Assembly: GCA_028287895.1 (NCBI GenBank)
Contig: JAQBOV010000097.1
Span: 1-41,137, forward strand
From: Mucilaginibacter sp.
GTDB lineage: Bacteria > Bacteroidota > Bacteroidia > Sphingobacteriales > Sphingobacteriaceae
Length of the DNA stretch: 41,137 nucleotides
Reading direction: 5' to 3'
Positions 1-7,418 of the stretch are shown piece after piece. Every line of letters begins with the position of its first letter. The stretch's first letter is position 1. The notes under the pieces were generated by a model. It made no database searches. It was not told the DNA's origin and saw only the letters and a program-made list of their open reading frames with translations. Made by a program: the position numbers and the translations under genes.

Positions 1-184
1 TAAAACAGTTTGGCATTAAAAATATTCGATCATATAGTTTAAAACCTATGCGGCCGCGAATAACCAAGCACTTTGGCTTTTACGGCTGTTATACTAACAC
101 CCATTTTCCCTAAATATTACTTAATACAAACATCTTTATCCAAATCCTTTATCACTTTTGCCTTCGAAAATTTGTTCAGCTCCT
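1..184. other. left-edge sequence; possible C-terminal tail of an upstream gene
   Basis: One frame is open from base 3 to a TAA at 111-113 and would encode about 36 residues ending in ...YTNTHFP. It could be the end of a plus-strand gene that starts outside the window, but I recognise no family and chance is a fair alternative. Bases 114-184 are AT-rich and lead into the MFS gene. No clear promoter or terminator was seen. Confidence 0.25.
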
Positions 185-1387
185 ATGACTTCTGCTTATA
201 AGCCCCTGCATCCTGAATTGACACGATCATTATTGTGGATAATGGCCATAGCTACCGGATTAATCGTTGCCAACCTGTATTATAACCAGCCTTTACTGGA
301 TGATATGGCCCGGACATTCCATGTCAGCAATGGTAAAGTTGGGCAGGTAGCCATGCTTACACAATTGGGTTACGCAACGGGGATGCTTTTTATAGCACCG
401 CTCGCTGATATGCTGCGCCGTAAACGCTTGATCATGGTTTGTCTCGCTTTAGCAGTGTTATCGTTATTGCTCACAGCCGTGTCTCCGGATATTAACCTTC
501 TGATAATAGCCAGCTTTTTGGTGGGTATATTTTCTTTAATTCCACAATTACTGGTACCTATGACCGCGCACTTAGCCAAGCCTGAAGAACGGGGAAGTAA
601 AATCGGCTTCGTAATGAGCGGCCTGTTAATGGGCATTTTGCTTTCGCGCACTATTAGCGGATTTATAGGAGCTCATTTTGGGTGGCGGGCCATGTTTTAT
701 ATCGCGGCGGGCATCATGATAATTATATGGTTATTGTTGTTTTTTCTGCTGCCCGAAGTTGAACCTGAATATCATGGTACCTATAAAGCCTTAATGCGGT
801 CGTTGGTAACTTTAATAAAAGAGGAACCCGCTCTTCGGATAGCTTCCATAAGAGGAGCTTTATGTTTTGCTTGCTTTAGCGCCTTTTGGACCACCCTGGC
901 ATTTTTATTAAGGCTGAATTTTAATAAAGGTAGTGATGTTGCCGGTTTATTTGGGTTGGTAGGGGCCTTTGGAGCTTTAGCAGCGGGCTTAATGGGAAAG
1001 CTAAGCGATAAAATGGACGCCTATAAGCTTTCGGCCTTTACACTGTTACTTATAGTGGTTTCGTTCATAGTTTTTTTCTTTTCCGCTAACAGCATAGCAG
1101 GGCTTATTATCGGCGTTATCGTTTTGGATATGGGTGTACAGGCTACGCATATATCCAACCAGTCGCTTATTTTTGCTTTGCACCCGCGGGCGCGTAACCG
1201 TATAAATACAATTTATATGGTATCTTATTTTATAGGCGGAGGCATGGGCACGTACCTGGCAAGTCTGGCATGGGATCATTATAAATGGCCGGGCGTATGT
1301 GCAGTTGGGGTATCTTTATCTGTAATAGCAGTCATAGTCCACCTGTTTAGCCACAAAATTGTACAAAAAACAAGGCGCGGTGTATAG
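185..1387 (+). CDS. MFS transporter, drug/sugar efflux type
   Basis: A 400-residue inner-membrane protein with about 12 hydrophobic helices, the usual size for the major facilitator superfamily. The first helix is followed by NLYYNQPLL, typical of the AraJ/YbcL-like efflux branch. An Arg/Lys-rich loop (LADMLRRKRLI) after the second helix matches the conserved cytoplasmic loop of MFS proteins. The frame opens at a TTG at 158, but ATG 185 is preferred because it leaves a normal short cytoplasmic N-terminus. The gene stands alone, so the substrate cannot be read from context. Proton-driven export of a small molecule is a family-level inference. Confidence 0.85.
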   Translation: MTSAYKPLHPELTRSLLWIMAIATGLIVANLYYNQPLLDDMARTFHVSNGKVGQVAMLTQLGYATGMLFIAPLADMLRRKRLIMVCLALAVLSLLLTAVSPDINLLIIASFLVGIFSLIPQLLVPMTAHLAKPEERGSKIGFVMSGLLMGILLSRTISGFIGAHFGWRAMFYIAAGIMIIIWLLLFFLLPEVEPEYHGTYKALMRSLVTLIKEEPALRIASIRGALCFACFSAFWTTLAFLLRLNFNKGSDVAGLFGLVGAFGALAAGLMGKLSDKMDAYKLSAFTLLLIVVSFIVFFFSANSIAGLIIGVIVLDMGVQATHISNQSLIFALHPRARNRINTIYMVSYFIGGGMGTYLASLAWDHYKWPGVCAVGVSLSVIAVIVHLFSHKIVQKTRRGV

Positions 1388-1575
1388 ATTATTGATTATC
1401 CTTTGCAGCATATTTTGCACAATTTTATACATGCTTCATTAAATACCATTTTTTAAAACAGTATAAAAACCAGCTGTCTTTTTCATAGGTTCATTTTCTT
1501 AGTCGATTTCATTTTAAATGTAGCACCGACGAAAATTGTGGCACTAATTTGGGACGATGTCTGTCAGGAACTGAT

Positions 1576-1767
1576 ATGGTGGTTATCAAGAAGAAAAAAA
1601 TTCAAAGCGAAGAACAGGAATGGGAAGATCCGCTCAATCCTGAAAACCCTTCTGATGCCCGTGACAAGGAACAAATAGAACGGCAGTACAAGGAGGCAAA
1701 ACGCAGAAAAGATAATCTTACTGAAAAAGACCATATCGACCGAAAACCAAAAACGAAACACCTATAA
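1576..1767 (+). CDS. small highly charged hypothetical protein
   Basis: A 63-residue ORF from ATG 1576; the frame also opens at TTG 1549. The product is almost entirely hydrophilic (KKKK, EEQEWEDP, KEAKRRKDN, DRKPKTKH), has no membrane segment or cysteine, and is probably disordered. Small proteins like this are common in soil Bacteroidota, but I do not recognise this one. It lies alone between an MFS gene and the lpxB region. Coding status rests on length and composition only. Confidence 0.45.
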   Translation: MVVIKKKKIQSEEQEWEDPLNPENPSDARDKEQIERQYKEAKRRKDNLTEKDHIDRKPKTKHL

Positions 1768-1793
1768 ATTAGTATAACCTCAAAAACAATTTC

Positions 1794-1946
1794 ATGAAAA
1801 TCCATAAGAAAACTTCAGCCAACAAATTATTAGTTCGTTTTGATAATGAATTGAAGACCATTTTAGTTAATGATCTTAATCATATAAGAAATGTTAAACA
1901 TCAATTTTTACGCAGCAATCACCAGGCACGGTTACAGGTTAGCTGA
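1794..1946 (+). CDS. possible 50-residue hypothetical protein
   Basis: An ATG at 1794 opens a 50-codon frame that ends with TGA at 1944-1946. The product begins MKIHKKTSANKLL and is basic, rich in Asn, His and Lys, with no motif I recognise. It follows the charged 63-residue ORF by 26 bases on the same strand, so the two could be co-transcribed. Short AT-rich frames arise easily by chance, so this is only a candidate. Confidence 0.25.
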   Translation: MKIHKKTSANKLLVRFDNELKTILVNDLNHIRNVKHQFLRSNHQARLQVS

Positions 1947-2010
1947 TCCGTCGCCTGATCAATATAGATCAGTCTTTCAAATCTTCTTACAAAAATCCAT
2001 GAAAGCGGAT

Positions 2011-2051
2011 AAATCCTCATTTTTCCTCCATCCGGGGCAAAAAGAGGATTT
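2011..2051 (-). terminator. hairpin directly after lpxB
   Basis: aaatcctc at 2011-2018 pairs with gaggattt at 2044-2051, and an inner ttttt/aaaaa pairing extends it past one unpaired base. The loop is about 14 bases. It begins at the lpxB stop codon. There is no clean T-run on the minus strand, so termination is inferred from position. Confidence 0.4.
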
Positions 2052-3165
2052 ATTTTTGTGTTGTGGCGTACCGGATAATTAATCCGGCAGTTTTTTCTGA
2101 GGCGCCGGGCCTGCCCATTTTATCCTGCAGCCTTTTGTAGTTTTCCAGCATGCTATTACGATAGGCTTTGTTATTTACGATCAGCTCCAGTTCTTCGGTA
2201 ATCTTTTGAGGATTGCAATCCTGTTGTATAAGCTCTTTTACTACTCGGCGATCCATGATTAAATTAACCAGCGATATAAACCTGATCTTAATCAAGGCCC
2301 TTGCGATGGTTATGCTGATCGTGTTGCCTTTGTAGACAACTATTTGCGGGACATCAAACAAAGCGGTTTCCAGGTTAGCAGTACCCGATGCCACTATAGC
2401 TGCATGCGCGTTATTGAGCAGATAGTAGGTGGAATTAAATAAAATTTTTATCCCGGTTTCTTTTAAATACTGATCGTAATAAGCCTGATCAAATGAGGGT
2501 GCACCGGCTACTATAAACTGGTAATCCGGCCAGTTTCCCGCTGCGGCAACCATCTCTGGTAACAGACGGCTGATCTCCTGCCTGCGGCTGCCTGGCAAAA
2601 GTGCGATGATCTTTTTATCGTTCAGTTGGTGGCGCTGATAGAAATCCGCACCGGGCGTAAACGCAGCGACTGCATCCAGCAGCGGATTGCCCACGTAGTC
2701 CACCTGCATGCCCCATTGTTTGTAAAAATCCACCTCGAAAGGCAAAATGCAAAATAGATGATCAACTATACGTTTGATCTTTAAAACGCGCTTTTGGTTC
2801 CACGCCCATACTTTAGGTGATATGTAATAGCAAACCAATATCCCGTTGGCTTTGGCAAATTCGGCTATTTTTAAATTAAATCCTGGAAAATCGATCAGTA
2901 CCAGTACATCTGGCTGCCATTCGGCGATATCATTTTTGCATGATTTCAGATTTTTCAGGATAGTACCGAGATTGATCACCACTTCGGCAAAACCCATAAA
3001 AGCCATATCTGCATAATGCTTTATCAGTTCACCACCCTGGGCAAGCATGAGCTCGCCACCAAAAAAACGAAATTGGGCCTGGGGGTCCTTTTCCCCCAGG
3101 GCCTTCATCAAATTGGCCCCGTGCAAATCGCCGGAGGCCTCGCCGGCTACCAGGTAGTACTTCAT
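2050..3165 (-). CDS. lpxB: lipid-A-disaccharide synthase
   Basis: A 371-residue LpxB of normal length. It joins UDP-2,3-diacylglucosamine to 2,3-diacylglucosamine 1-phosphate to form lipid A disaccharide at the inner face of the inner membrane. The N-terminus MKYYLVAGEASGDLHGANL is the family signature. PGSRRQEI near residue 195 and SGTANLETAL near 265 belong to the GT19 nucleotide-sugar and acceptor regions. It lies 5 bases downstream of surE on the same strand, a two-gene arrangement common in Bacteroidota. This marks the organism as a lipid A-bearing Gram-negative. Confidence 0.96.
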   Translation of the reverse strand: MKYYLVAGEASGDLHGANLMKALGEKDPQAQFRFFGGELMLAQGGELIKHYADMAFMGFAEVVINLGTILKNLKSCKNDIAEWQPDVLVLIDFPGFNLKIAEFAKANGILVCYYISPKVWAWNQKRVLKIKRIVDHLFCILPFEVDFYKQWGMQVDYVGNPLLDAVAAFTPGADFYQRHQLNDKKIIALLPGSRRQEISRLLPEMVAAAGNWPDYQFIVAGAPSFDQAYYDQYLKETGIKILFNSTYYLLNNAHAAIVASGTANLETALFDVPQIVVYKGNTISITIARALIKIRFISLVNLIMDRRVVKELIQQDCNPQKITEELELIVNNKAYRNSMLENYKRLQDKMGRPGASEKTAGLIIRYATTQK

Positions 3166-3170
3166 AGCCG

Positions 3171-3947
3171 CTAAATATTAAACTTCCAGTTATTTATCAA
3201 AGGTATGGCATGATGTGCCGTCATATCAAACTGCACCGGCACGACCGAAACATAGTTGTTATCCAGCGCCCATACGTCGGTTTCTTCGCCCGCGTCATTT
3301 AGTTGAAAAACACCAGTCAGCCAGTAATAGGGCCTTTTATGAGGATCCATACGTTCATCAAATTCTTCGGCCCATTTGGCATTGGCCTGGCGGCATATTT
3401 TTATCCCTTTAATATGCGGCGTGTCTGGGAAATTGACATTAAGCAGGGTAGATGCAGGCAAACCGTTTTGTAAAACCTGTAATGCGATCTCCTTCACATA
3501 TTTTAAACAATAACTAAAATCAGCCTGCAAAGTATAATCGTCGAATGAAAATCCGATGGATGGAATACTCTCAATAGCGCCTTCAACAGCAGCCGACATG
3601 GTGCCCGAATAAAGTATATTGATAGAATTATTTAAACCATGATTAATACCCGAAACACACAGATCGGGCTTTTTGCCTTTGAAAACTTTATTTACAGCGA
3701 GTTTTACACAATCAACAGGTGTGCCTGAGCATCGGTAACTTTCAATACCATCATAAATTTCGACCTTGTCCAGTCGTAAGGGACTGCCGATAGTTATAGC
3801 ATGCCCCATCCCCGATTGCGGGCTGTCCGGTGCTACTACCACTACTTTGCCCAACTCTTTCATTACATCCATTAAGGCCTTGATGCCGGGGGCGGTTATG
3901 CCGTCATCATTTACAACAAGTATGGTTGGTTGGGCTGCTTTCATCAC
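3171..3947 (-). CDS. surE: 5'/3'-nucleotidase SurE
   Basis: A 258-residue cytoplasmic, metal-dependent nucleoside-monophosphate phosphatase; some homologues also act on polyphosphate. The metal site is intact: N13-D14-D15-G16, Ser45 in APDSPQSGMGHAI and Asn102 in SGINHGLN. The start is either of two adjacent Met codons. It is the first gene of the surE-lpxB pair. A strong terminator lies upstream, just after the csbD-like gene, so surE probably has its own promoter in the short gap after that hairpin. Confidence 0.95.
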   Translation of the reverse strand: MMKAAQPTILVVNDDGITAPGIKALMDVMKELGKVVVVAPDSPQSGMGHAITIGSPLRLDKVEIYDGIESYRCSGTPVDCVKLAVNKVFKGKKPDLCVSGINHGLNNSINILYSGTMSAAVEGAIESIPSIGFSFDDYTLQADFSYCLKYVKEIALQVLQNGLPASTLLNVNFPDTPHIKGIKICRQANAKWAEEFDERMDPHKRPYYWLTGVFQLNDAGEETDVWALDNNYVSVVPVQFDMTAHHAIPLINNWKFNI

Positions 3948-3986
3948 GGGACGAAATTAGTCTTTTATAAAATAGGTTGCGGAAAT

Positions 3987-4019
3987 AAAACCAAAAGCCC
4001 CGACGGGGCTTTTGGTTTT
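3987..4019. terminator. strong terminator between csbD-like gene and surE
   Basis: A perfect 15-bp inverted repeat: left arm 3987-4001 (A-rich then AGCCCC), three-base loop gac, right arm 4005-4019 ending GGTTTT. It overlaps the stop codon of the csbD-like gene and has T-rich tails on both strands, so it could work in either direction. It separates the stress gene from surE-lpxB. Confidence 0.85.
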
Positions 4020-4203
4020 ATAAACTGTTAATCCATTTGACCAGTTCATCCCGGCTTTTGCCGGTTTTTTTCTGAAGTTTGCCCAGCATTTCGTCATCCT
4101 TTCCCTCCTCACGAACAAGGTCATCGTCAGTCAGGTCCCCGTATGCTTTTTTAATTTTTCCCTTCATTTCGTTCCAGCTGCCTTTAATTTGTAATTTATC
4201 CAT
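4018..4203 (-). CDS. CsbD family general stress protein
   Basis: A 61-residue acidic/basic protein matching the CsbD pattern: a start like [20 protein letters not shown], then a second helix with [20 protein letters not shown]. CsbD proteins are small, soluble and induced by general stress in other bacteria; their biochemical role is unknown. The gene has its own terminator and a palindrome just upstream (4218-4240), so it is probably a single-gene unit with its own control. Confidence 0.88.
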   Translation of the reverse strand: MDKLQIKGSWNEMKGKIKKAYGDLTDDDLVREEGKDDEMLGKLQKKTGKSRDELVKWINSL

Positions 4204-4217
4204 GACGTTTTTTATTT

Positions 4218-4240
4218 AAGATGTCTTAATAAAACATCTT
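4218..4240. promoter_or_regulatory. palindrome upstream of csbD-like gene
   Basis: aagatgt (4218-4224) and acatctt (4234-4240) form a 7-bp inverted repeat with a 9-base spacer, starting 15 bases before the start codon. The minus-strand sequence after it is A-rich, so it is not an intrinsic terminator for that direction. It could be a repressor site or a 5'-leader hairpin; nothing identifies a binding protein. Confidence 0.35.
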
Positions 4241-4328
4241 CAACCATCATTTGGTTTTGGAATTAGAGCCAGAATGCAAGAACAGCCACGATGCGAAAAT
4301 TTAGTCCTTTTTGTCTTTTCCCGCTTCT

Positions 4329-6230
4329 TTAAAGGGCCCCGGCCTTAATTTCCTCCACCACGGCCGGATCAAGAAGGGTAGTGGTGTCTCCCAAATTAGA
4401 AGTATCACCTTCAGCTATCTTGCGTAAAATACGGCGCATGATCTTGCCTGATCTTGTTTTTGGTAAGCCACTCACGAACTGAATTTTATCGGGCCGGGCA
4501 ATCGCGCCAATAATGCGCGATACGGTCATCATGATATCTTTTCGGGTCAGTTCTTCATCGCCATGTTTATTAGGGCTCACCACAAAAGCATAGACACCTT
4601 GTCCCTTTATATCATGCGGATAACCAACCACAGCCGATTCAACCACGCTGCTATGCATGTTGATCGCGTTTTCTACTTCGGCAGTGCCGATACGGTGACC
4701 AGATACGTTCAGAACATCATCCACACGGCCTGTGATGCGGTAATAACCGTTCTCATCGCGCTGGCAACCATCGCCGGTAAAATATTTGCCTTTATACGCC
4801 GAAAAATATGTCTGGCGGCAGCGCTCATGGTCACCATAAGTGGTGCGCAGCATACCAGGCCACGGAAATTTGATACATAAATTACCATTTACACCATTGC
4901 CTTCAATTTCCTGGCCGTTTTCATCGATCAGCACGGGTTGAACACCCGGGAGCGGCAAAGTGGCATAACTTGGTTTGGTTTTGGTAACACCGGCAATGGG
5001 CGATATCATAATACCGCCGGTTTCTGTCTGCCACCAGGTATCTGCTATCGGGCAATTTTTATGGCCCACGTTCTCGTCAAACCAATGCCAGGCCTCTTCG
5101 TTGATTGGTTCGCCCACAGACCCCAGTTTCTTTAACGAGCTCAGATCCTTGCTTTTAACCACATCGGTACCAAAACTCATTAACGAGCGGATAGCGGTAG
5201 GGGCAGTATAGAGGATATTCACCTTATATTCTTCAACAATTTCCCAAAAACGACCAGGGTTCGGCCAGGTGGGTATCCCCTCAAACATCAGTACAGTAGC
5301 TCCCTGCGAAAGCGGTCCGTATACAATATAGGAGTGTCCGGTGATCCAGCCGATATCGGCAGTGCAGAAAAACACTTCGCCCTGGTTGTACTGGAACACG
5401 TTGGCAAAAGTGTAACCGGTATATACCATATAGCCCCCGCAGGTATGTACCACACCCTTCGGTTTTCCCGTTGATCCCGAGGTGTATAATATAAATAGCA
5501 TATCCTCGGCATCCATCTCCTCAACCGGGCAAGGGATATTGCCCTGGGTCTCCACCTTCTTTATTTCATCCTCCCACCATACATCGCGCCCTTTTATCAT
5601 GGATATAGGGGTACGACTGCGGGTTAAAACGATCACTTTTTTTATAGAGGGGCACTGCACCAGTGCATCGTCTATCACATTTTTTAATGGTACTTCTTTT
5701 GTACCCCTAAAACCGCCGTCTGCGGTTATTACAATATTGCAGGTAGCATCCTGTATCCTGTCGGCAATAGATTGCGCCGAAAAGCCGCCAAATACTACCG
5801 AATGAATAGCGCCTATCCTTGCACACGCCAGTACGGCAATAGCCAGTTCGGGTACCATCGGCATATAAATACAAATGCGGTCTCCTTTTTTGGCGCCGTT
5901 ATTTTTTAGCACATTGGCAAACTGGCAAACCTTATCATACAGCTGACGATAGGTTAAAATACGGTGATCTTCAGTTGGATCATTCGGCTCCCATATAATA
6001 GCAGGTTTATCACCCAATTTTTCCAAATGGCGGTCGAGGCAGTTTTCTGTAATGTTTAGTTTAGCTCCCTGGAACCATTTTATTTTTGGCTCGGTAAAGT
6101 TCCATTCAAGCACTTTATCCCATGACTTGCGCCATTGGAAATTGCCGGCTATTTCTGCCCAAAATTCTTCAGGTTGTTCTACGCTTTTTTTATAGGCTTT
6201 TTGATATTCTTCAAAGGAGGTGATCTTCAT
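4329..6230 (-). CDS. acs: acetate--CoA ligase (acetyl-CoA synthetase)
   Basis: A 633-residue AMP-forming ligase of full length. It makes acetyl-CoA from acetate, ATP and CoA in the cytoplasm. The P-loop YTSGSTGKPKGVVHT, the hinge region YRITGRVDDVLNVSGHRIG and the C-terminal KTRSGKIMRR are all present. In the last motif K596 corresponds to the lysine that is acetylated to shut off Acs in other bacteria. ADTWWQTETGG is the acyl-adenylate motif. No pat/cob deacetylase gene is adjacent. It is transcribed alone, divergent from rpmB, and the 205-base gap between them should hold both promoters. Confidence 0.96.
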   Translation of the reverse strand: MKITSFEEYQKAYKKSVEQPEEFWAEIAGNFQWRKSWDKVLEWNFTEPKIKWFQGAKLNITENCLDRHLEKLGDKPAIIWEPNDPTEDHRILTYRQLYDKVCQFANVLKNNGAKKGDRICIYMPMVPELAIAVLACARIGAIHSVVFGGFSAQSIADRIQDATCNIVITADGGFRGTKEVPLKNVIDDALVQCPSIKKVIVLTRSRTPISMIKGRDVWWEDEIKKVETQGNIPCPVEEMDAEDMLFILYTSGSTGKPKGVVHTCGGYMVYTGYTFANVFQYNQGEVFFCTADIGWITGHSYIVYGPLSQGATVLMFEGIPTWPNPGRFWEIVEEYKVNILYTAPTAIRSLMSFGTDVVKSKDLSSLKKLGSVGEPINEEAWHWFDENVGHKNCPIADTWWQTETGGIMISPIAGVTKTKPSYATLPLPGVQPVLIDENGQEIEGNGVNGNLCIKFPWPGMLRTTYGDHERCRQTYFSAYKGKYFTGDGCQRDENGYYRITGRVDDVLNVSGHRIGTAEVENAINMHSSVVESAVVGYPHDIKGQGVYAFVVSPNKHGDEELTRKDIMMTVSRIIGAIARPDKIQFVSGLPKTRSGKIMRRILRKIAEGDTSNLGDTTTLLDPAVVEEIKAGAL

Positions 6231-6362
6231 GGTTGTAATTGTTGGGAGCTCAAGCTGTTATTGTCCGGGTATGTATGTGGTGTATAAAATGGTGGGCCTA
6301 ATTTACAAAATCTGTTCTAAAAGGGTATAGAAAAAAGATATTTGAAATATTTTAAAATCAGT

Positions 6363-6394
6363 ATTGAATTATTGACTTAAAATCCTGATATTTG
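6363..6394 (+). promoter_or_regulatory. candidate Bacteroidota promoter of the rpmB operon
   Basis: ATTG at 6363-6366 and GATATTTG at 6387-6394 fit the Bacteroidota sigma-A pattern (-33 TTTG, -7 TAnnTTTG) with a 20-base spacer; the -7 box differs from consensus at one fixed position. The box ends about 40 bases before the rpmB start. Assigned from sequence only. Confidence 0.45.
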
Positions 6395-6435
6395 CAAACT
6401 CTTTGAAGAAAAGGGATTGAATTAAATCGATTGTC

Positions 6436-6669
6436 ATGTCAAGAATTTGTGATTTAACAGGAAAAGGTTCTCTGGTAGGTAATAACGTTTCTAACTCGAA
6501 TGTTAAAACCAAACGCAGGTTTCACCCAAATTTAAAGCTGAAGAAGTTTTATATTCCTGAAGAAGATAAGTGGATCACCTTAAAAGTATCTACTTCTGCT
6601 GTTAAAACGATCAGCAAAAACGGTATAACCGCTTGTATCAACAAGTTTGTTAAAAAAGGATACATTTAA
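6436..6669 (+). CDS. rpmB: 50S ribosomal protein L28 (bL28)
   Basis: A 77-residue ribosomal protein that opens [22 protein letters not shown], the bL28 signature, with the central [13 protein letters not shown] strand. It is part of the large subunit. It heads a plus-strand cluster with rpmG, the DUF4295 gene and ftsY, an order I know from many Bacteroidota. The leader before the ATG is A/T-rich with no Shine-Dalgarno motif, as expected in this phylum. Confidence 0.97.
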   Translation: MSRICDLTGKGSLVGNNVSNSNVKTKRRFHPNLKLKKFYIPEEDKWITLKVSTSAVKTISKNGITACINKFVKKGYI

Positions 6670-6747
6670 TAGTACACAGTTCTGAGTGGTCAGTGATGGG
6701 TATGCATACTCAAAACTTAAAACTCATTACTCATAACATATAAGAAG

Positions 6748-6930
6748 ATGGCAAAAAAAGGTAACAGGGTTCAGGTAATATTAGAGTGCACCGAGCATAA
6801 AGAAAGCGGACTGCCAGGCATGTCTCGTTATATCACCACCAAGAACAAGAAAAATACAACTGAAAGACTGGAATTGAAGAAATTCAACCCTGTTTTAAGA
6901 AAAGTAACCGTTCACAAAGAAATAAAATAA
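6748..6930 (+). CDS. rpmG: 50S ribosomal protein L33 (bL33)
   Basis: A 60-residue bL33: [18 protein letters not shown] at the N-terminus, then [19 protein letters not shown]. Only one cysteine is present, so this is the zinc-independent C-minus form rather than the four-cysteine form. It follows rpmB after a 78-base gap filled with word-like repeats (6690-6740, units such as aactcattactcata). It is probably transcribed with rpmB. Confidence 0.97.
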   Translation: MAKKGNRVQVILECTEHKESGLPGMSRYITTKNKKNTTERLELKKFNPVLRKVTVHKEIK

Positions 6931-7008
6931 TTGGTTGATTATTTGATTGGTTGATTAAGTTAAGTCTTAATGATCACTAATTCACTAATTCACTAATTCA
7001 ATAATTAA
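6931..7008. repeat. word-like tandem repeats between rpmG and the DUF4295 gene
   Basis: Two families meet here: gattatttgattggttgatt at about 6937-6956, then tcactaat/tcactaat/tcactaat/tcaataat with unit 8-9 bases at about 6975-7006. They fill the gap between two ribosomal-protein genes. No palindrome or coding potential was seen. Confidence 0.6.
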
Positions 7009-7014
7009 AAAGAG

Positions 7015-7179
7015 ATGGCAAAGAAAGTAGTTGCGACCTTAAAGACAGGTAAAGGCAAAGAATATTCAAAAGTGATCACCATGGTGAAATCACAAAAAAC
7101 AGGTGCTTACTCATTTAAAGAAATAATCGTACATAACGACCACGTTAAGGATGCGATTAATGCCGCAAAAGGTCAGTAA
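7015..7179 (+). CDS. DUF4295 family protein, probable ribosomal protein bL38
   Basis: A 54-residue basic protein running from ATG 7015 to TAA 7177-7179. It starts MAKKVVATLKTGKGKEYSKV and ends NDHVKDAINAAKGQ. The size, the MAKK start and the place after rpmB-rpmG fit the Bacteroidota-only DUF4295 family. From memory, the Flavobacterium johnsoniae ribosome structure contains a novel large-subunit protein called bL38; I infer that this family is that protein but cannot confirm it here. The leader aaaaagag before the ATG is typical of the phylum. Confidence 0.88.
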   Translation: MAKKVVATLKTGKGKEYSKVITMVKSQKTGAYSFKEIIVHNDHVKDAINAAKGQ

Positions 7180-7199
7180 TCAGTTTTTTAAAATATTTT

Positions 7200-7234
7200 A
7201 AAGCCGTCTTGTTTTAACGAGAGGGCTTTTTTTA
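7200..7234 (+). terminator. terminator after the rpmB-rpmG-DUF4295 unit
   Basis: aaagcc (7200-7205) pairs with ggcttt (7224-7229); an inner tct/aga pairing follows after one mismatch. A run of seven T follows at once. It lies 21 bases after the DUF4295 stop and should end the ribosomal-protein transcript before ftsY. Confidence 0.65.
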
Positions 7235-7241
7235 TTAATAT

Positions 7242-7415
7242 GCTGATGTCCGGATACGCTGATGTGCCGGTGAATTTTTTAATAATGTGCAAATGTGTGT
7301 ATATGCAGATGTACAAATAAATTTTTAATAGCTTGACATTTAGTAAATTAAACAATCTGCATATCTTCATATTTACAAATCTGCATATTTGCACATCCTA
7401 ACATCTGCACATTAA
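7242..7415. repeat. imperfect inverted repeat and word repeats upstream of ftsY
   Basis: gctgatgtccgg (7242-7253) recurs as gctgatgtgccgg at 7259. A long arm at 7285-7318 (atgtgcaaat... atgcagat... acaaat) is roughly the reverse complement of 7371-7396 (atttacaaat, ctgcatattt, gcacat). Single copies of ctgcatat, ctgcacat and similar words fill the rest up to the ftsY start. The transcript could fold into a long imperfect hairpin. Confidence 0.6.
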
Positions 7416-7418
7416 ACT

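Noticed and set aside
4563..5805. several plus-strand ORFs of 65-107 residues across acs
   Set aside because: All lie antisense to the intact acetyl-CoA synthetase and have no recognisable motif.
6231..6435. riboswitch between acs and rpmB
   Set aside because: No conserved riboswitch core was recognised; the gap is only AT-rich promoter-like sequence.
7188..7394. 68-residue minus-strand ORF upstream of ftsY
   Set aside because: Its Ile/Cys-rich product is just the translation of the gcatattt/gcacat repeat words.
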